A DNA stretch of 64,000 bases from IMG/VR virus record IMGVR_UViG_3300005578_000001, positions 1 through 64,000 of that record; one strand, written 5' to 3'. The stretch is from a virus. The translations under genes and the position numbers were made by a program. The notes below the pieces were generated by a model. The model was not told the origin of the DNA. It was given only the letters and a program-made list of their open reading frames with translations, and searched no databases. Positions 49,521-57,599 of the stretch are shown here, in pieces (positions within the stretch are counted from its first letter, which is position 1; every line of letters begins with the position of its first letter).

Positions 49521-49874
49521 TCATCCTTTACACGTTCCGCACGCAAATGCGAACAATGTTGCTAGGTTAATTTCTGCGATAGCCTGATTTTCCTTGTAGA
49601 GCACGATGAACATTTCCGTGAATAGATGCGCCTCTTCCATGTCGATAACAGCCGAACCGATCTCGTTTGATTCTGGCGACAGGCGAGAGCGTAATTCTAG
49701 TTCGCGCTCCGATAAGTGCTTCAATCCCCAGAATCCCGCATTGTCGAAGTTACCGCCGAAAGCTACGGCGTCCAAGTCCTGCTCGTCAGGCTCGTGCCAG
49801 TCGGGCCGGACCTTTAGCTCTTTTGCTAATTCCTGTAGTTGTAGTTGCGTGCGAATCCTTCTGATGTCGCTCAT
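49521..49874 (-). CDS. Hypothetical helical protein
   Basis: 117 aa. No family was recognised. Ends CGTCKG. Its start overlaps the zinc-ribbon stop by 4 nt. Confidence 0.6.
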   Translation of the reverse strand: MSDIRRIRTQLQLQELAKELKVRPDWHEPDEQDLDAVAFGGNFDNAGFWGLKHLSERELELRSRLSPESNEIGSAVIDMEEAHLFTEMFIVLYKENQAIAEINLATLFAFACGTCKG

Positions 49875-50005
49875 CTTTTTTCTTTCGGCTCCTCGCGCCA
49901 GTCCATGCGCTTACATCTTGAGCAAACCTTCGGCAACTTCGGTTTACGTGGATGCCAGACATGGCCGCAGCGCTTGCATTCCAACGTGCTTAGTTTCACT
50001 CTCAT
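49871..50005 (-). CDS. Zinc-ribbon protein, leaderless first gene
   Basis: 44 aa. ECKRCGHVWHPRKPKLPKVCSRCKRMDW, a zinc ribbon close to the one at 60298-60456. The ATG is 7 nt after the -10 box. First gene of the leftward unit from 50.0 kb. Confidence 0.7.
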   Translation of the reverse strand: MRVKLSTLECKRCGHVWHPRKPKLPKVCSRCKRMDWREEPKEKR

Positions 50006-50010
50006 ACTGA

Positions 50011-50041
50011 TACGTATAACCTATACGTAGTGAGAAGTCAA
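50011..50041 (-). promoter_or_regulatory. Leaderless promoter with 8-3-8 operator
   Basis: TTGACT (50036-50041), 17 bp, TATACG (50013-50018), 7 nt, ATG. TACGTATA-N3-TATACGTA (50011-50029) is a perfect palindrome over the -10 box. Confidence 0.7.
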
Positions 50042-50061
50042 CAAAATAATTCACTCCTCTC

Positions 50062-50466
50062 TCACCCACTCCGGCGCAGGGTGGCGAGCAGCTCCTTGAA
50101 CTCGTCCAGACTGCGCCGGGCCTGACCGTTGCCGAGATGCGAAGACTTATTACCTGCGTAGGCATCGACGTACTTCTGTATCGCGGCTACCAGTCGTGGC
50201 ACGGCAGCGTGGTCAGCGACAATCTGCTCGGCAGTTGCTTCGTCCGTCGTAAAAGCCACATAGAAGCCGCGCTCGTCAACGATCTCTCGCTTGCTCTTAT
50301 GGACGCGCCACTCCCTAGTGTCCGGCGCGGGTTGCGTGGCGGGTTGTGTAGCTGGCTGCGGTAATGGCTTGTGATGCGACGGATGTGTATCATCCGCGCC
50401 GCATCTGACGCAGTATTTTCCATAAGGCTCAAATTCGTGGTAAGGCATAGTCGTTTCAGTTGTCAT
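50062..50466 (-). CDS. Hypothetical zinc-binding protein
   Basis: 134 aa. CVRCGADDTHPSHH and a PQPATQPATQPAP linker, then a helical end. No family was recognised. Confidence 0.6.
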   Translation of the reverse strand: MTTETTMPYHEFEPYGKYCVRCGADDTHPSHHKPLPQPATQPATQPAPDTREWRVHKSKREIVDERGFYVAFTTDEATAEQIVADHAAVPRLVAAIQKYVDAYAGNKSSHLGNGQARRSLDEFKELLATLRRSG

Positions 50467-50506
50467 CTCCTGATCCCCTTTCTGAGTTGCGGTCTGATGA
50501 GTTGCG

Positions 50507-50656
50507 TTAGCAAACGCAATGGTCCGTTAGTTCCATAAACCACGCACGCCAGTATTCAATATGATCACTAGCAGGAAGATCCTTTCTAATCGTCACCGAC
50601 GGAGGGTGGACGTAGACATCGTTACCTAGCACGGTAACAACCCAGCCGTTATTTTT
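50507..50656 (-). CDS. Small protein with uncertain start
   Basis: 49 codons, KNNGWVVTVLGNDVYVHPPS ... HIEYWRAWFMELTDHCVC. AAAAGGAG lies just upstream, but the expected ATG is absent (GAATAAAAAT); one lost G would explain this. The stop falls within an inverted repeat TTGCGTT/AACGCAA (50502-50519). Confidence 0.5.
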   Translation of the reverse strand, partial: KNNGWVVTVLGNDVYVHPPSVTIRKDLPASDHIEYWRAWFMELTDHCVC

Positions 50657-50668
50657 ATTCCACTCCTT

Positions 50669-50941
50669 TTAACTTTCCATCTCAAACTCATCATAGTCAC
50701 CGTGCGCTGCAAACACGCAGGCTCGTTCCATGTAGTAAGGCTCGCCAAAGAACTTGTGTAGAATCGTCTCGGCGACGTCGTAAGCAAACCCCGTATCAAT
50801 CGGATCGCCGTTGAGATACGTATCTCGCAACGTGATCCAGACACCGTGTAGCTCTCGCTTCACGATCCGCCCGTCACGGCCTTGTAATTCAGGAAAGTCG
50901 GGTCCGGCGTAGACTGCGAATTTGTCAACCGTCGTCATCAT
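50669..50941 (-). CDS. Hypothetical beta-rich protein
   Basis: 90 aa. DKFAVYAGPDFPELQGRDGRIVKRELHGVWITLRDTYLNGDPIDTGFAYDVAETILHKF. No family was recognised. GAGGAGAAGG upstream. Confidence 0.6.
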   Translation of the reverse strand: MMTTVDKFAVYAGPDFPELQGRDGRIVKRELHGVWITLRDTYLNGDPIDTGFAYDVAETILHKFFGEPYYMERACVFAAHGDYDEFEMES

Positions 50942-50983
50942 CCTTCTCCTCTTTCTTTAAGGTGAGCACGAGATTAGTCGCCC

Positions 50984-51358
50984 TTAGCCACCAAACCATG
51001 CCGCTGAAACATTATTGAGCATTGTCGGCCACGAATTGTCCGGTGTATACATCTTTCGCGTCTTTCTGGCCCATGTAATTACCTCACCTGGAGAGTCGAT
51101 CACCGTCTCGTAACTAAAACTCTGATATGGCGTAAGTACCGAACTGTCCGAATCGTGAACCACAACACAAAACGTCGCACCGCGTTTATCAATTCCCATA
51201 AAAGTACAGTCGGATAAGCTGGCGACTTTCTCTGCACGTTCCGCGATCAGGTTCATAGCCTGAAATCTATTTAGACCCTGCTCCCGAGCAAGATCGTTTC
51301 TGAATTGAAAGTTTGGATTCACTGTCTTAATCTCCTCTGTCGTGTTCGTCTCGTTCAT
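50984..51358 (-). CDS. Hypothetical protein
   Basis: 124 aa. Alpha/beta with CTFMGIDKRGATFCVVVHDSDSSVLTPYQSFSY. No family was recognised. Confidence 0.6.
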   Translation of the reverse strand: MNETNTTEEIKTVNPNFQFRNDLAREQGLNRFQAMNLIAERAEKVASLSDCTFMGIDKRGATFCVVVHDSDSSVLTPYQSFSYETVIDSPGEVITWARKTRKMYTPDNSWPTMLNNVSAAWFGG

Positions 51359-51370
51359 AGTGAGTGCATC

Positions 51371-51886
51371 CTACTTGTTGAGTTTTTCAACCGAGCCGCC
51401 ATCGATCCCCTGTTTCCAGTAGCCGTATGTACCATCGTCGCGCAATGTCTCGATGTACCAGCCGTCTGTTTTACCGTAGTGGTTAGCAGTTTTGACATTG
51501 AACTCGCGCCCGTTGATACGAACTCGATCACCGCTCTTAAGATCGAAGTGTTTGACCAAGTTCAGTCCGGCCTTGCGCTTGTCGGCGCACTTGCCACATT
51601 CGCCGTAACCATTCAGAAAGTTAAGTTTCTGACATACCTTGCAATCTTCCATACCCTGCTCGCGCTGACTTGCGGCATCAAATTCATTGAGCGTGTCAAA
51701 GGCAGACTGCGCATCTTCAATAGCTTCACGGACGTTTGCTTTGCCGATCTGCGAGTACGGTTTGTCGTACATCGCGCCCGCAAGTTGCAACAGTTTCTCG
51801 CTGCGTGACATTAAGCGGTTGATTAGATCATTGCGACTGCTCGCGTCTACCATTGATAGGATTTGCTTTGTCGTTTTCGGTTGCAT
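51371..51886 (-). CDS. Hypothetical protein, first gene of the leftward early operon
   Basis: 171 aa, AAGGAG before [22 protein letters not shown] zinc site, then a [13 protein letters not shown] beta domain. It has a normal leader of ~24 nt from a TTGACA promoter, unlike the leaderless genes. Confidence 0.65.
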   Translation of the reverse strand: MQPKTTKQILSMVDASSRNDLINRLMSRSEKLLQLAGAMYDKPYSQIGKANVREAIEDAQSAFDTLNEFDAASQREQGMEDCKVCQKLNFLNGYGECGKCADKRKAGLNLVKHFDLKSGDRVRINGREFNVKTANHYGKTDGWYIETLRDDGTYGYWKQGIDGGSVEKLNK

Positions 51887-51910
51887 CGTTGTTATTTCTC
51901 CTTGACGCGC

Positions 51911-51983
51911 ATCCTACTCCTGTTATTTCCACCTGTCAAGCAAATAATTACCACTTGACAAAATTATTTTCAGGGTGTAATCT
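51911..51983. promoter_or_regulatory. Divergent early promoters
   Basis: Leftward: TTGACA (51934-51939), 17 bp, TAGGAT (51911-51916). Rightward: TTGACA (51955-51960), 17 bp, TAATCT (51978-51983), 8 nt, ATG. Between them AAATAATT (51942-51949) and AATTATTT (51962-51969) form an inverted repeat that could control both. Confidence 0.7.
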
Positions 51984-51991
51984 GCGGCTCG

Positions 51992-52189
51992 ATGAAACCC
52001 GTAACGATTACAGAAGCGGCCAAGATCAAAGGCGTGACGCGACAGGCGATCCACGCTGCCATCCGGGCCGACAAGCTCAGAACTGTCATAGTTGACGTGC
52101 CGACGCGCATGGTGGTGCGGCAATCGCTAAACCACTGGCAACCGAATGGCAATATGAAGCGAGCTGGCAGACCGAAGCGAAAGGGGTAA
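51992..52189 (+). CDS. Helix-turn-helix protein, leaderless start
   Basis: 65 aa. PVTITEAAKIKGVTRQAIHAAIRADKLRTV is an excisionase/MerR-like helix-turn-helix, then a basic tail. First gene of the rightward unit. No Shine-Dalgarno. Confidence 0.75.
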   Translation: MKPVTITEAAKIKGVTRQAIHAAIRADKLRTVIVDVPTRMVVRQSLNHWQPNGNMKRAGRPKRKG

Positions 52190-52194
52190 AGGAG

Positions 52195-52338
52195 ATGAAT
52201 CTAGCACTGACAACCAATGACGGCGAGATCGTAACCGTAGTCGAAGATATTGAGGATTACGACCTAAGTAAGCAGGTGGCAGCGGTGGAAGTAATTGAAG
52301 CTATTAAGACGGAGCTTGCAAGGAGACGGCATGGGTAA
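52195..52338 (+). CDS. Small acidic protein
   Basis: 47 aa, AAAGGAG before ATG. TTNDGEIVTVVEDIEDYDL, then a helix. No family was recognised. Confidence 0.55.
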   Translation: MNLALTTNDGEIVTVVEDIEDYDLSKQVAAVEVIEAIKTELARRRHG

Positions 52339-52705
52339 GCGGCGTAGCGCTGTCCATTACACGCCTGTAGACACGTGGTCATGGTGTAAGTTACCGCTTC
52401 CAGTTAACGGAACGGCCAATCTTGAGCACGTAACCTGCAAGCGCTGTATCGCAGCGATGACGCCAGCACAACGAGCGCAGCAACTAACCAACCCACGGGA
52501 GGGAGTACGAGCGAGGCGAGCGATATCTACGCAAGGCAAGTCCAAGATCTCCGCAACTGGTACAAGCTGCGACTGCCAGCCTTCGGCAAGATCGTACTTA
52601 GCGAGGCTGAATACAAAGCCGGAACCGACAGTCTCGAAGGTTTCCACGCAGATCTGGTCAAGGCCGCATTTGTCGAATGGCTGTCAATGCGCAGGTACGA
52701 ACTGA
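52331..52705 (+). CDS. Hypothetical phage protein
   Basis: 124 aa. AVHYTPVDTWSWCK ... HVTCKRCIAAMTPAQ resembles short zinc-binding phage proteins of ~60 aa. The part after ~residue 60 is rich in Arg/Ser and runs over another gene, so the true protein may be shorter. Confidence 0.55.
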   Translation: MGKRRSAVHYTPVDTWSWCKLPLPVNGTANLEHVTCKRCIAAMTPAQRAQQLTNPREGVRARRAISTQGKSKISATGTSCDCQPSARSYLARLNTKPEPTVSKVSTQIWSRPHLSNGCQCAGTN

Positions 52706-52776
52706 GCTACAATCAGGGTTGTGTAGCGTTCTTTAGCGCGGCGAAGGATTTGGAACTACTGGAGGTTCAGCCATGA
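52501..52776 (+). CDS. Conserved helical protein without usual start
   Basis: Frame SDIYARQVQDLRNWYKLRLP ... SLEGFHADLVKAAFVEWLSMRRY ... is clearly protein-like and resembles a phage helical family, but no ATG, GTG or TTG lies in frame after the previous stop (52423-52425). It may begin at a rare codon, by frameshift from the overlapping gene, or the sequence has an error. Confidence 0.5.
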   Translation, partial: GSTSEASDIYARQVQDLRNWYKLRLPAFGKIVLSEAEYKAGTDSLEGFHADLVKAAFVEWLSMRRYELSYNQGCVAFFSAAKDLELLEVQP

Positions 52777-52816
52777 TCACCACCACCTACAACCTCTGGC
52801 GTAATGGAGGACAGCC

Positions 52817-52969
52817 ATGCACCGACTAACCCTCTCCGACTACGCCCTCGTCATCCTGCTCCTTATTGCCCTGGCGCTCGGTTTGAGCTATGGGTTACAG
52901 CGCTGGTTGACGCAGGTGAGTAGTGAGACGAGTGGGCGAATTGAGCACGCGGGGAGGAGCTATCAATGA
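52817..52969 (+). CDS. Membrane protein
   Basis: 50 aa, GGAGG 6 nt before ATG. Single membrane helix DYALVILLLIALALGLSYGL. ATGA overlap with the next gene. Confidence 0.6.
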   Translation: MHRLTLSDYALVILLLIALALGLSYGLQRWLTQVSSETSGRIEHAGRSYQ

Positions 52970-53148
52970 TCTTTCCAGTTATTACGTTTTTCCTCGCGGT
53001 TGTGGCATTAGTTGGACTCGTTCGATCGGAGTCTTTTGCCGCACAGGCTATATTCGCGTTCTGGGCAGTTCTGCTTACGATCTTGACCGCGCAAGCCTCG
53101 ACCGATGAAGCAATTGAAGAACGGCGTAAGTCAAGAGAAACGGCTTAG
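52966..53148 (+). CDS. Two-helix membrane protein
   Basis: 60 aa. Segments VITFFLAVVALVGLV and AAQAIFAFWAVLLTILTA, then acidic/basic tail. GGGGAGGAG upstream. Confidence 0.6.
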   Translation: MIFPVITFFLAVVALVGLVRSESFAAQAIFAFWAVLLTILTAQASTDEAIEERRKSRETA

Positions 53149-53245
53149 AAACAGGCACTGGTAAATAACGCACGGGCCAACAAATCTCAACGGTGACTAA
53201 CACGGATGAAATATTGAAGTAAGAAATTCTTCCGTTCATTGAGTG

Positions 53246-53258
53246 ACTGTAGTACAGT
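53246..53258. promoter_or_regulatory. Palindrome over a promoter -10 box
   Basis: ACTGTA-G-TACAGT, perfect 6-1-6; contains TACAGT (53253-53258). It shares GTAGTACAGTA with the transposase promoter. No good -35 box was seen. Confidence 0.4.
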
Positions 53259-53278
53259 AGGGGATTAGAGGGTCACGT

Positions 53279-53452
53279 ATGATCTCAATTCCACTAATAA
53301 TTTGCTTACTTGGCCTGACTTTTTGGATCATCCTGAGTGCGCCAACCTCGTCACACTGGATCAAGTCTCTACTCGCAGAAGCCTCCAAGTGGTGTTTTAT
53401 TATTGGTTTATTCTGGACTTTAGCGCCTTATGCGGGGAAGGTGTTGTTTTAG
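53279..53452 (+). CDS. Two-helix membrane protein
   Basis: 57 aa, GAGGG before ATG. PLIICLLGLTFWIILSA and CFIIGLFWTLAPYAG. Possibly antiholin-like, but unproven. Confidence 0.55.
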   Translation: MISIPLIICLLGLTFWIILSAPTSSHWIKSLLAEASKWCFIIGLFWTLAPYAGKVLF

Positions 53453-53462
53453 GGCAGTTACC

Positions 53463-53891
53463 GTGAGCACGAATCGCCTTATTGTCGCCGCTTTTGACTG
53501 GACTGAGCAACGCTCTCGTGCCGCGGTCGCCCTAGCTGAAGGGAAGACACAAAAGCAAGTTGCGCAAGAGGTTGAGGCGGGAGAGCGCACAATCCGAGAC
53601 TGGCTGGCTAATCCTGATTTCGCGGCAGAGGTAGATCGGTTATCTTTAATGGTGGGAATTGCGAGTCGGGCTGAACGGCTTCGATTAGCGATGCGTGTTG
53701 TCAGAGAGAGAACCAAAGGTGAGGCGCCGGAAACAGATAGAGACTTGCTAGAATGGCTAAAGTTTGCGCAAAGTGAAACGGACGGAATCAAACTCAGTCT
53801 TACCGCCCAACTTGCCGCCGTCTCTACGACTGAGACACCTGTGGCCGATTCAGGATCAGATCGAGATAGCCTCACGAGCCAGTCAATCTAA
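53463..53891 (+). CDS. Terminase small subunit
   Basis: 142 aa from a GTG. Helix-turn-helix: AAVALAEGKTQKQVAQEVEAGERTIRDWLANPDF, as in phBC6A51-type small terminases; helical oligomerisation region follows. Binds the packaging site for the large subunit next door. Confidence 0.75.
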   Translation: MSTNRLIVAAFDWTEQRSRAAVALAEGKTQKQVAQEVEAGERTIRDWLANPDFAAEVDRLSLMVGIASRAERLRLAMRVVRERTKGEAPETDRDLLEWLKFAQSETDGIKLSLTAQLAAVSTTETPVADSGSDRDSLTSQSI

Positions 53892-55419
53892 TAGTCCCGT
53901 CCTCGAAAAATATCAATCCCGTCCACAAGCTTACGCCAGAGAAATCCTTGGGGTCTCGCTGACCGAGGATCAGGACGAGATGCTGCAAAGCATCATTGAT
54001 AACCGCTACACTCTCGTCAAAGCTTCTCACGCAATCGGTAAGACGATGACAGCAGCGGTCGCTCTTTCTCACTGGTATGATTGCTGGGCGCGACATATTG
54101 GTTATGTGACCGCGCCAACCTGGGATCAGTCGTTCGGACTCACTTTCAAGCAGTTAAAGTCTCTTCGCCGCGCTAAGAATCTGCCCGGTTTAATCCTTGA
54201 GCGCATAATTAAAGATGCAGATAAGAACCGCGAGGGAGATCATTACGTTCGCGCCCTCAATGCTGAAAAAGGCGAAGGGTTTCAGGGAGAGCACTCGGCC
54301 CCGATCCTGATTGTCATCGAGGAAGGACCAGGCGTTCCAAAATATATCTGGGATGCTATCGGTGGCTTGATGACTACCCCGTCATGTCGAGTTTTCGCTA
54401 TTGGCAATCCAACTGACGAGGCGACCGAGTTTGGGCTCGCTTCTGAGTCGTCGCTCTATCACGCAATGAGCATTTCCGCATTGAACCATCCAAACATTAC
54501 CGCAGAGTTAAAATGCGAGGATGCACCCATTCCTGAAGCCGTCCGTCTCCTATGGCTGAAAGAAATGCTCGAAAAGGAATGTGAGCAAGTCGATTCTCCC
54601 TCAGAAGAATCATTCTTCTTTGTAGCTTTGCCTGAGATTGAAAAAGCCTTACGCGGTCAACCGGCAGACCTAGCCCACCAGTGGCACTACATGCCGACAG
54701 CATACTTTCAGGGTCGCGTGCTGGGCGAATTCCCAACACAGGCTGATCAGCAAGTTATTCCTAAATCCTGGTTAAAGTTTCAACCTGCTCTTACATGGTT
54801 AGGATCTGATTTACCCGAAATTGGTTGCGACGTTGCGCGTTTTGGTGACGATCGCACCACAGTCTTTGTACGTCGCGGGCCATGTCTGCTGAAGGGCAGT
54901 GAAATTCGCAAGATGGACACGGTTGAAGTTGCTACAGCTTGTAAAGATGAAGCGCTCGAAGCTGCACAAAACTATAAACCTGAGGCAACTAAAGAAGAGC
55001 AAGAGAGAATCGCCAAAAGACTCAGAATAAAGATTGACGTTACCGGAGGTTTAGGCGCAGGACCGCGCGACCTCCTTAAAAGTTGGGGTTACAACGCGAT
55101 CTCCGTAAATTCAAGTGAAAAGGCCAAGGACGAGGAGCAATACAAGAATGTGCGCTCTGAATTGTGGTTTGAGATGCGCGAGCGAGCCCGTACTAAGAGA
55201 CTTGACCTCTCACGATTGCGCAAAGACATTCGTGAACGTTTAGAGCGGGAATTTTCGGCTCCGAAGTACAAAGCGCCTGGCAAAAAGGTCGTAGAAGACA
55301 AGGCGCAAATGAAAGCGCGGCTGGGATACTCCCCAGACTTGGCAGACGGAGCAAATCTCACATTCTACGAACCTGCCAAGAGCGGTCAGGTTCAAATAGT
55401 AGGCCGGATACTCGGGTAG
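53764..55419 (+). CDS. Terminase large subunit
   Basis: 551 aa from a TTG; the start is uncertain because it overlaps the small subunit by 128 nt. ATPase: VKASHAIGKTMTAA (Walker A), ILIVIEEGPG (Walker B). Nuclease: GCDVARFGDDRTTVFVRRG and late acidic residues. Cuts and pumps DNA into the head. Confidence 0.9.
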   Translation: MRKVKRTESNSVLPPNLPPSLRLRHLWPIQDQIEIASRASQSNSPVLEKYQSRPQAYAREILGVSLTEDQDEMLQSIIDNRYTLVKASHAIGKTMTAAVALSHWYDCWARHIGYVTAPTWDQSFGLTFKQLKSLRRAKNLPGLILERIIKDADKNREGDHYVRALNAEKGEGFQGEHSAPILIVIEEGPGVPKYIWDAIGGLMTTPSCRVFAIGNPTDEATEFGLASESSLYHAMSISALNHPNITAELKCEDAPIPEAVRLLWLKEMLEKECEQVDSPSEESFFFVALPEIEKALRGQPADLAHQWHYMPTAYFQGRVLGEFPTQADQQVIPKSWLKFQPALTWLGSDLPEIGCDVARFGDDRTTVFVRRGPCLLKGSEIRKMDTVEVATACKDEALEAAQNYKPEATKEEQERIAKRLRIKIDVTGGLGAGPRDLLKSWGYNAISVNSSEKAKDEEQYKNVRSELWFEMRERARTKRLDLSRLRKDIRERLEREFSAPKYKAPGKKVVEDKAQMKARLGYSPDLADGANLTFYEPAKSGQVQIVGRILG

Positions 55420-55439
55420 ATACCTACAGATAATTCTAG

Positions 55440-55468
55440 TTGACGATAAGTAGGAATAGGTGTAGAGT
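55440..55468 (+). promoter_or_regulatory. Leaderless rightward promoter
   Basis: TTGACG (55440-55445), 17 bp, TAGAGT (55463-55468), 8 nt, ATG. Confidence 0.6.
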
Positions 55469-55476
55469 GCACCCCT

Positions 55477-55710
55477 ATGAGAGTCGAGTATGAACTTGAC
55501 CAATGGGAATGGCAGGGCACGACACGCTCGATCGAGATCGATCCTGAAGATTACGCTGGGCTGAGCGCAGATGAAATCAAAACACGGGTCTATAAAGAAA
55601 TCCGGCGAGACGCTGAGCAGAATCTGCACTTTGTTTATGCTGAGGACGACGTTGCCCAAGAGATCATAGAAGCCGCAGAGTCAGAAGACGACGAAGATGA
55701 GGCAGACTAA
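55477..55710 (+). CDS. Acidic hypothetical protein
   Basis: 77 aa, leaderless. Beta start (RVEYELDQWEWQGTTRSIEID), very acidic end (AAESEDDEDEAD). No family was recognised. Confidence 0.6.
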   Translation: MRVEYELDQWEWQGTTRSIEIDPEDYAGLSADEIKTRVYKEIRRDAEQNLHFVYAEDDVAQEIIEAAESEDDEDEAD

Positions 55711-55712
55711 AG

Positions 55713-56078
55713 GTGCGCTACCAAAGTAAAACCTACTCTCTCTCAGATGAAGTTGTCTTATGGCTGGAAGGGTTGCGCGCGGATTACGGCTCTATCAACA
55801 AGGGCTTGCTGGCAGTGATGGCGGTGAACGGCAGTGCTGACAAGAACGAGTCTATACAACACTCAGACCCTCGCACGATTCCCGGCATCTCGGTTGGCTT
55901 ACCAGAACAGAAACCGGAAGCTGGAGGATTCAAATGCCGCTGCGTTCACGCCAACTGCGGCAAGAAGTTTATGGCACCGACTCGCTACGCGACTCTTTGC
56001 GATGATTGTAAGGAGAAGGGTCACTTAGGGGTCCCAAAAGACTGTGGCGAGTGCTTGCTGTTACAGGGAGGATTGTGA
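55713..56078 (+). CDS. Hypothetical zinc-binding protein
   Basis: 121 aa, GTG start. N-terminus fits a short DNA-binding helix pair (YSLSDEVVLWLEGLRADYGSINKGL). C-terminus CRCVHANCGKKF ... CDDCKEK. Confidence 0.6.
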   Translation: MRYQSKTYSLSDEVVLWLEGLRADYGSINKGLLAVMAVNGSADKNESIQHSDPRTIPGISVGLPEQKPEAGGFKCRCVHANCGKKFMAPTRYATLCDDCKEKGHLGVPKDCGECLLLQGGL

Positions 56079-56099
56079 GAGTTAAAGGTGAATGGCCCA

Positions 56100-56258
56100 G
56101 TGACGGTTAAGTATCCTAACTTGAAGCCGATGACCTACTTTAACCCCAACAGCCCAACCTTACGCGAGTTGATCATCGTCCTATTTGTAGGTATAGCGGT
56201 ACTGGTAACAACAAGACTGGAAGAGGCGTGGCGGTTTGTTACAGGAGGAGCCCGATGA
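56100..56258 (+). CDS. Membrane protein
   Basis: 52 aa from a GTG; the ATG at 56130 is possible. Membrane helix LRELIIVLFVGIAVLVTT. ATGA overlap with the next gene. Confidence 0.5.
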   Translation: MTVKYPNLKPMTYFNPNSPTLRELIIVLFVGIAVLVTTRLEEAWRFVTGGAR

Positions 56259-56419
56259 ATGAAGAACAGAAATCGATGGAAGAGCTACTCGACGAGGCGA
56301 CGGGACACCTTAACGACGCACGGCGACACTTAAATCAACTATTAGATGATCCTGAGCTGGGAAAACTATTTGAGCTACCGGATTGGCTGGCGACTATCGA
56401 GATCGACGGCGAACAGTAA
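56255..56419 (+). CDS. Small acidic helical protein
   Basis: 54 aa, GGAGGAG before ATG. EELLDEATGHLNDARRHLNQLLDD. No family was recognised. Confidence 0.6.
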   Translation: MNEEQKSMEELLDEATGHLNDARRHLNQLLDDPELGKLFELPDWLATIEIDGEQ

Positions 56420-56428
56420 AAAGGTTAA

Positions 56429-56602
56429 ATGCGCGACTCATGGTTAATTATCTATCCTCTCGTTCTCGTAATCGAGGATTGTTACGTGCCTGAATCAGCC
56501 CGCTTAATTCTTGAAGTAGTAAAATACCTTGACGATGAAACCTGCGCGGTAACGCTTAAGCTACGGGCTATGGAAGCAGGTTGGAATCCGAGTCTCAATT
56601 AA
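56429..56602 (+). CDS. Hypothetical small protein
   Basis: 57 aa. SWLIIYPLVLVIEDCYVPES then a helix. No family was recognised. A 7-bp hairpin ACATGCG/CGCATGT (56616-56645) follows. Confidence 0.5.
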   Translation: MRDSWLIIYPLVLVIEDCYVPESARLILEVVKYLDDETCAVTLKLRAMEAGWNPSLN

Positions 56603-56723
56603 GGCGGGATGCGTTACATGCGCCGAACGTCAGACCGACGCATGTATCCGGCTTCTGTTCCTGATACGAGCTGACGCAGGGATTTGTATTATAACTTAAT
56701 CTATAGCCTATTTTGAATCTGAA

Positions 56724-56972
56724 TTGGGTAACAAAGTGAATCTTACCTCCTGTCCTGATTGCGATAAGAGTATCTCACTCTCTGCGGAAACCTGTCCGCA
56801 CTGCGGCAAACTCTTTGCCCGTGAACCGACTGAGGTTACTCCCGGCCCGCGCTGGTCGTGGACAATCTACTGGGGCATAGTGCTGTTTGTGGTGATTCCG
56901 GGAATTATCAGTGCGGTAATTTCCACTCTCATATTCCTGTTGATAGCGGGAGCAGTGGCAGCAAGGAGATGA
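56724..56972 (+). CDS. Zinc-ribbon membrane protein
   Basis: 82 aa from a TTG; a GTG four codons later is possible. CPDC (10-13) and CPHC (24-27) zinc ribbon, then membrane segments IYWGIVLFVVIPGIISAVI and FLLIAGAVAA. Confidence 0.65.
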   Translation: MGNKVNLTSCPDCDKSISLSAETCPHCGKLFAREPTEVTPGPRWSWTIYWGIVLFVVIPGIISAVISTLIFLLIAGAVAARR

Positions 56973-57068
56973 GTCGCAGGTTGGATTAAACTCGGCTCGC
57001 GTAAAACTTTTCTCGCCTGAAAACCTTTAACTCGTTTATACTGCGCAACAGAAAAGGCCAGCGATGGT

Positions 57069-57494
57069 CTATTTCCTCTGAGAACGATCGAGATAGGTAA
57101 TCGCATTAATAAGACTATCTCGACGGTCTTTGAAACAACCAAGTCCTAAGTTACATTGGGTACACAAGAGCCCGCGTACAAAGCCCGTAGCGTGATCGTG
57201 ATCAACGGCAAACGGCAACTTCCCGCTGCCGTCCCATTCGCGCAACTCGCTACAGATAGCACATCTGCGGCCTTGTATTTCGTAACGACGTTTATATGAG
57301 ATGTAGGTCAACCCGTATTGCTTAAGCCGTTCATCAATGCGGGGGTGAGACGATGACCGCGGGGCGTTTTTCATACCCCGCAATGTGACGTATTCCATGC
57401 AAAAGGTCTTATTTCTGAACAGGTATAGCGGTAAGTTCTTAATGCAGCCGGGGCAAAGTTTCTTAGGTTCCGTGCTAGATGGTGTGGTATCCAT
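57069..57494 (-). CDS. Recombination endonuclease VII, antisense
   Basis: 141 aa, AGGAG before ATG. CPGC zinc site, then RYEIQGRRCAICSELREWDGSGKLPFAVDHDHATGFVRGLLCTQCNLGLGCFKD, the endonuclease VII core. T4 endonuclease VII resolves DNA junctions, but free-standing copies also act as mobile genes. It is the only leftward gene between 52 and 59.4 kb. Confidence 0.85.
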   Translation of the reverse strand: MDTTPSSTEPKKLCPGCIKNLPLYLFRNKTFCMEYVTLRGMKNAPRSSSHPRIDERLKQYGLTYISYKRRYEIQGRRCAICSELREWDGSGKLPFAVDHDHATGFVRGLLCTQCNLGLGCFKDRRDSLINAITYLDRSQRK

Positions 57495-57531
57495 TGGGCG
57501 CGATCTCCTGAATAGATTGCGATTGATGGTA

Positions 57532-57565
57532 GAACGGTCAGAACGCCTAAACGCTCTGACCGTTC
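57532..57565. repeat. 11-bp inverted repeat before the portal gene
   Basis: GAACGGTCAGA (57532-57542) and TCTGACCGTTC (57555-57565), loop 12. It lies between the endonuclease and portal genes; no T run. Could be a control site for either. Confidence 0.5.
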
Positions 57566-57599
57566 GTATTGTAACACGCTTTCAACGAGCCATTACCTG

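Noticed and set aside
57371-57577. Leftward frame ahead of endonuclease VII
   Set aside because: Overlaps the endonuclease in another frame and includes an inverted repeat; no protein-like pattern.
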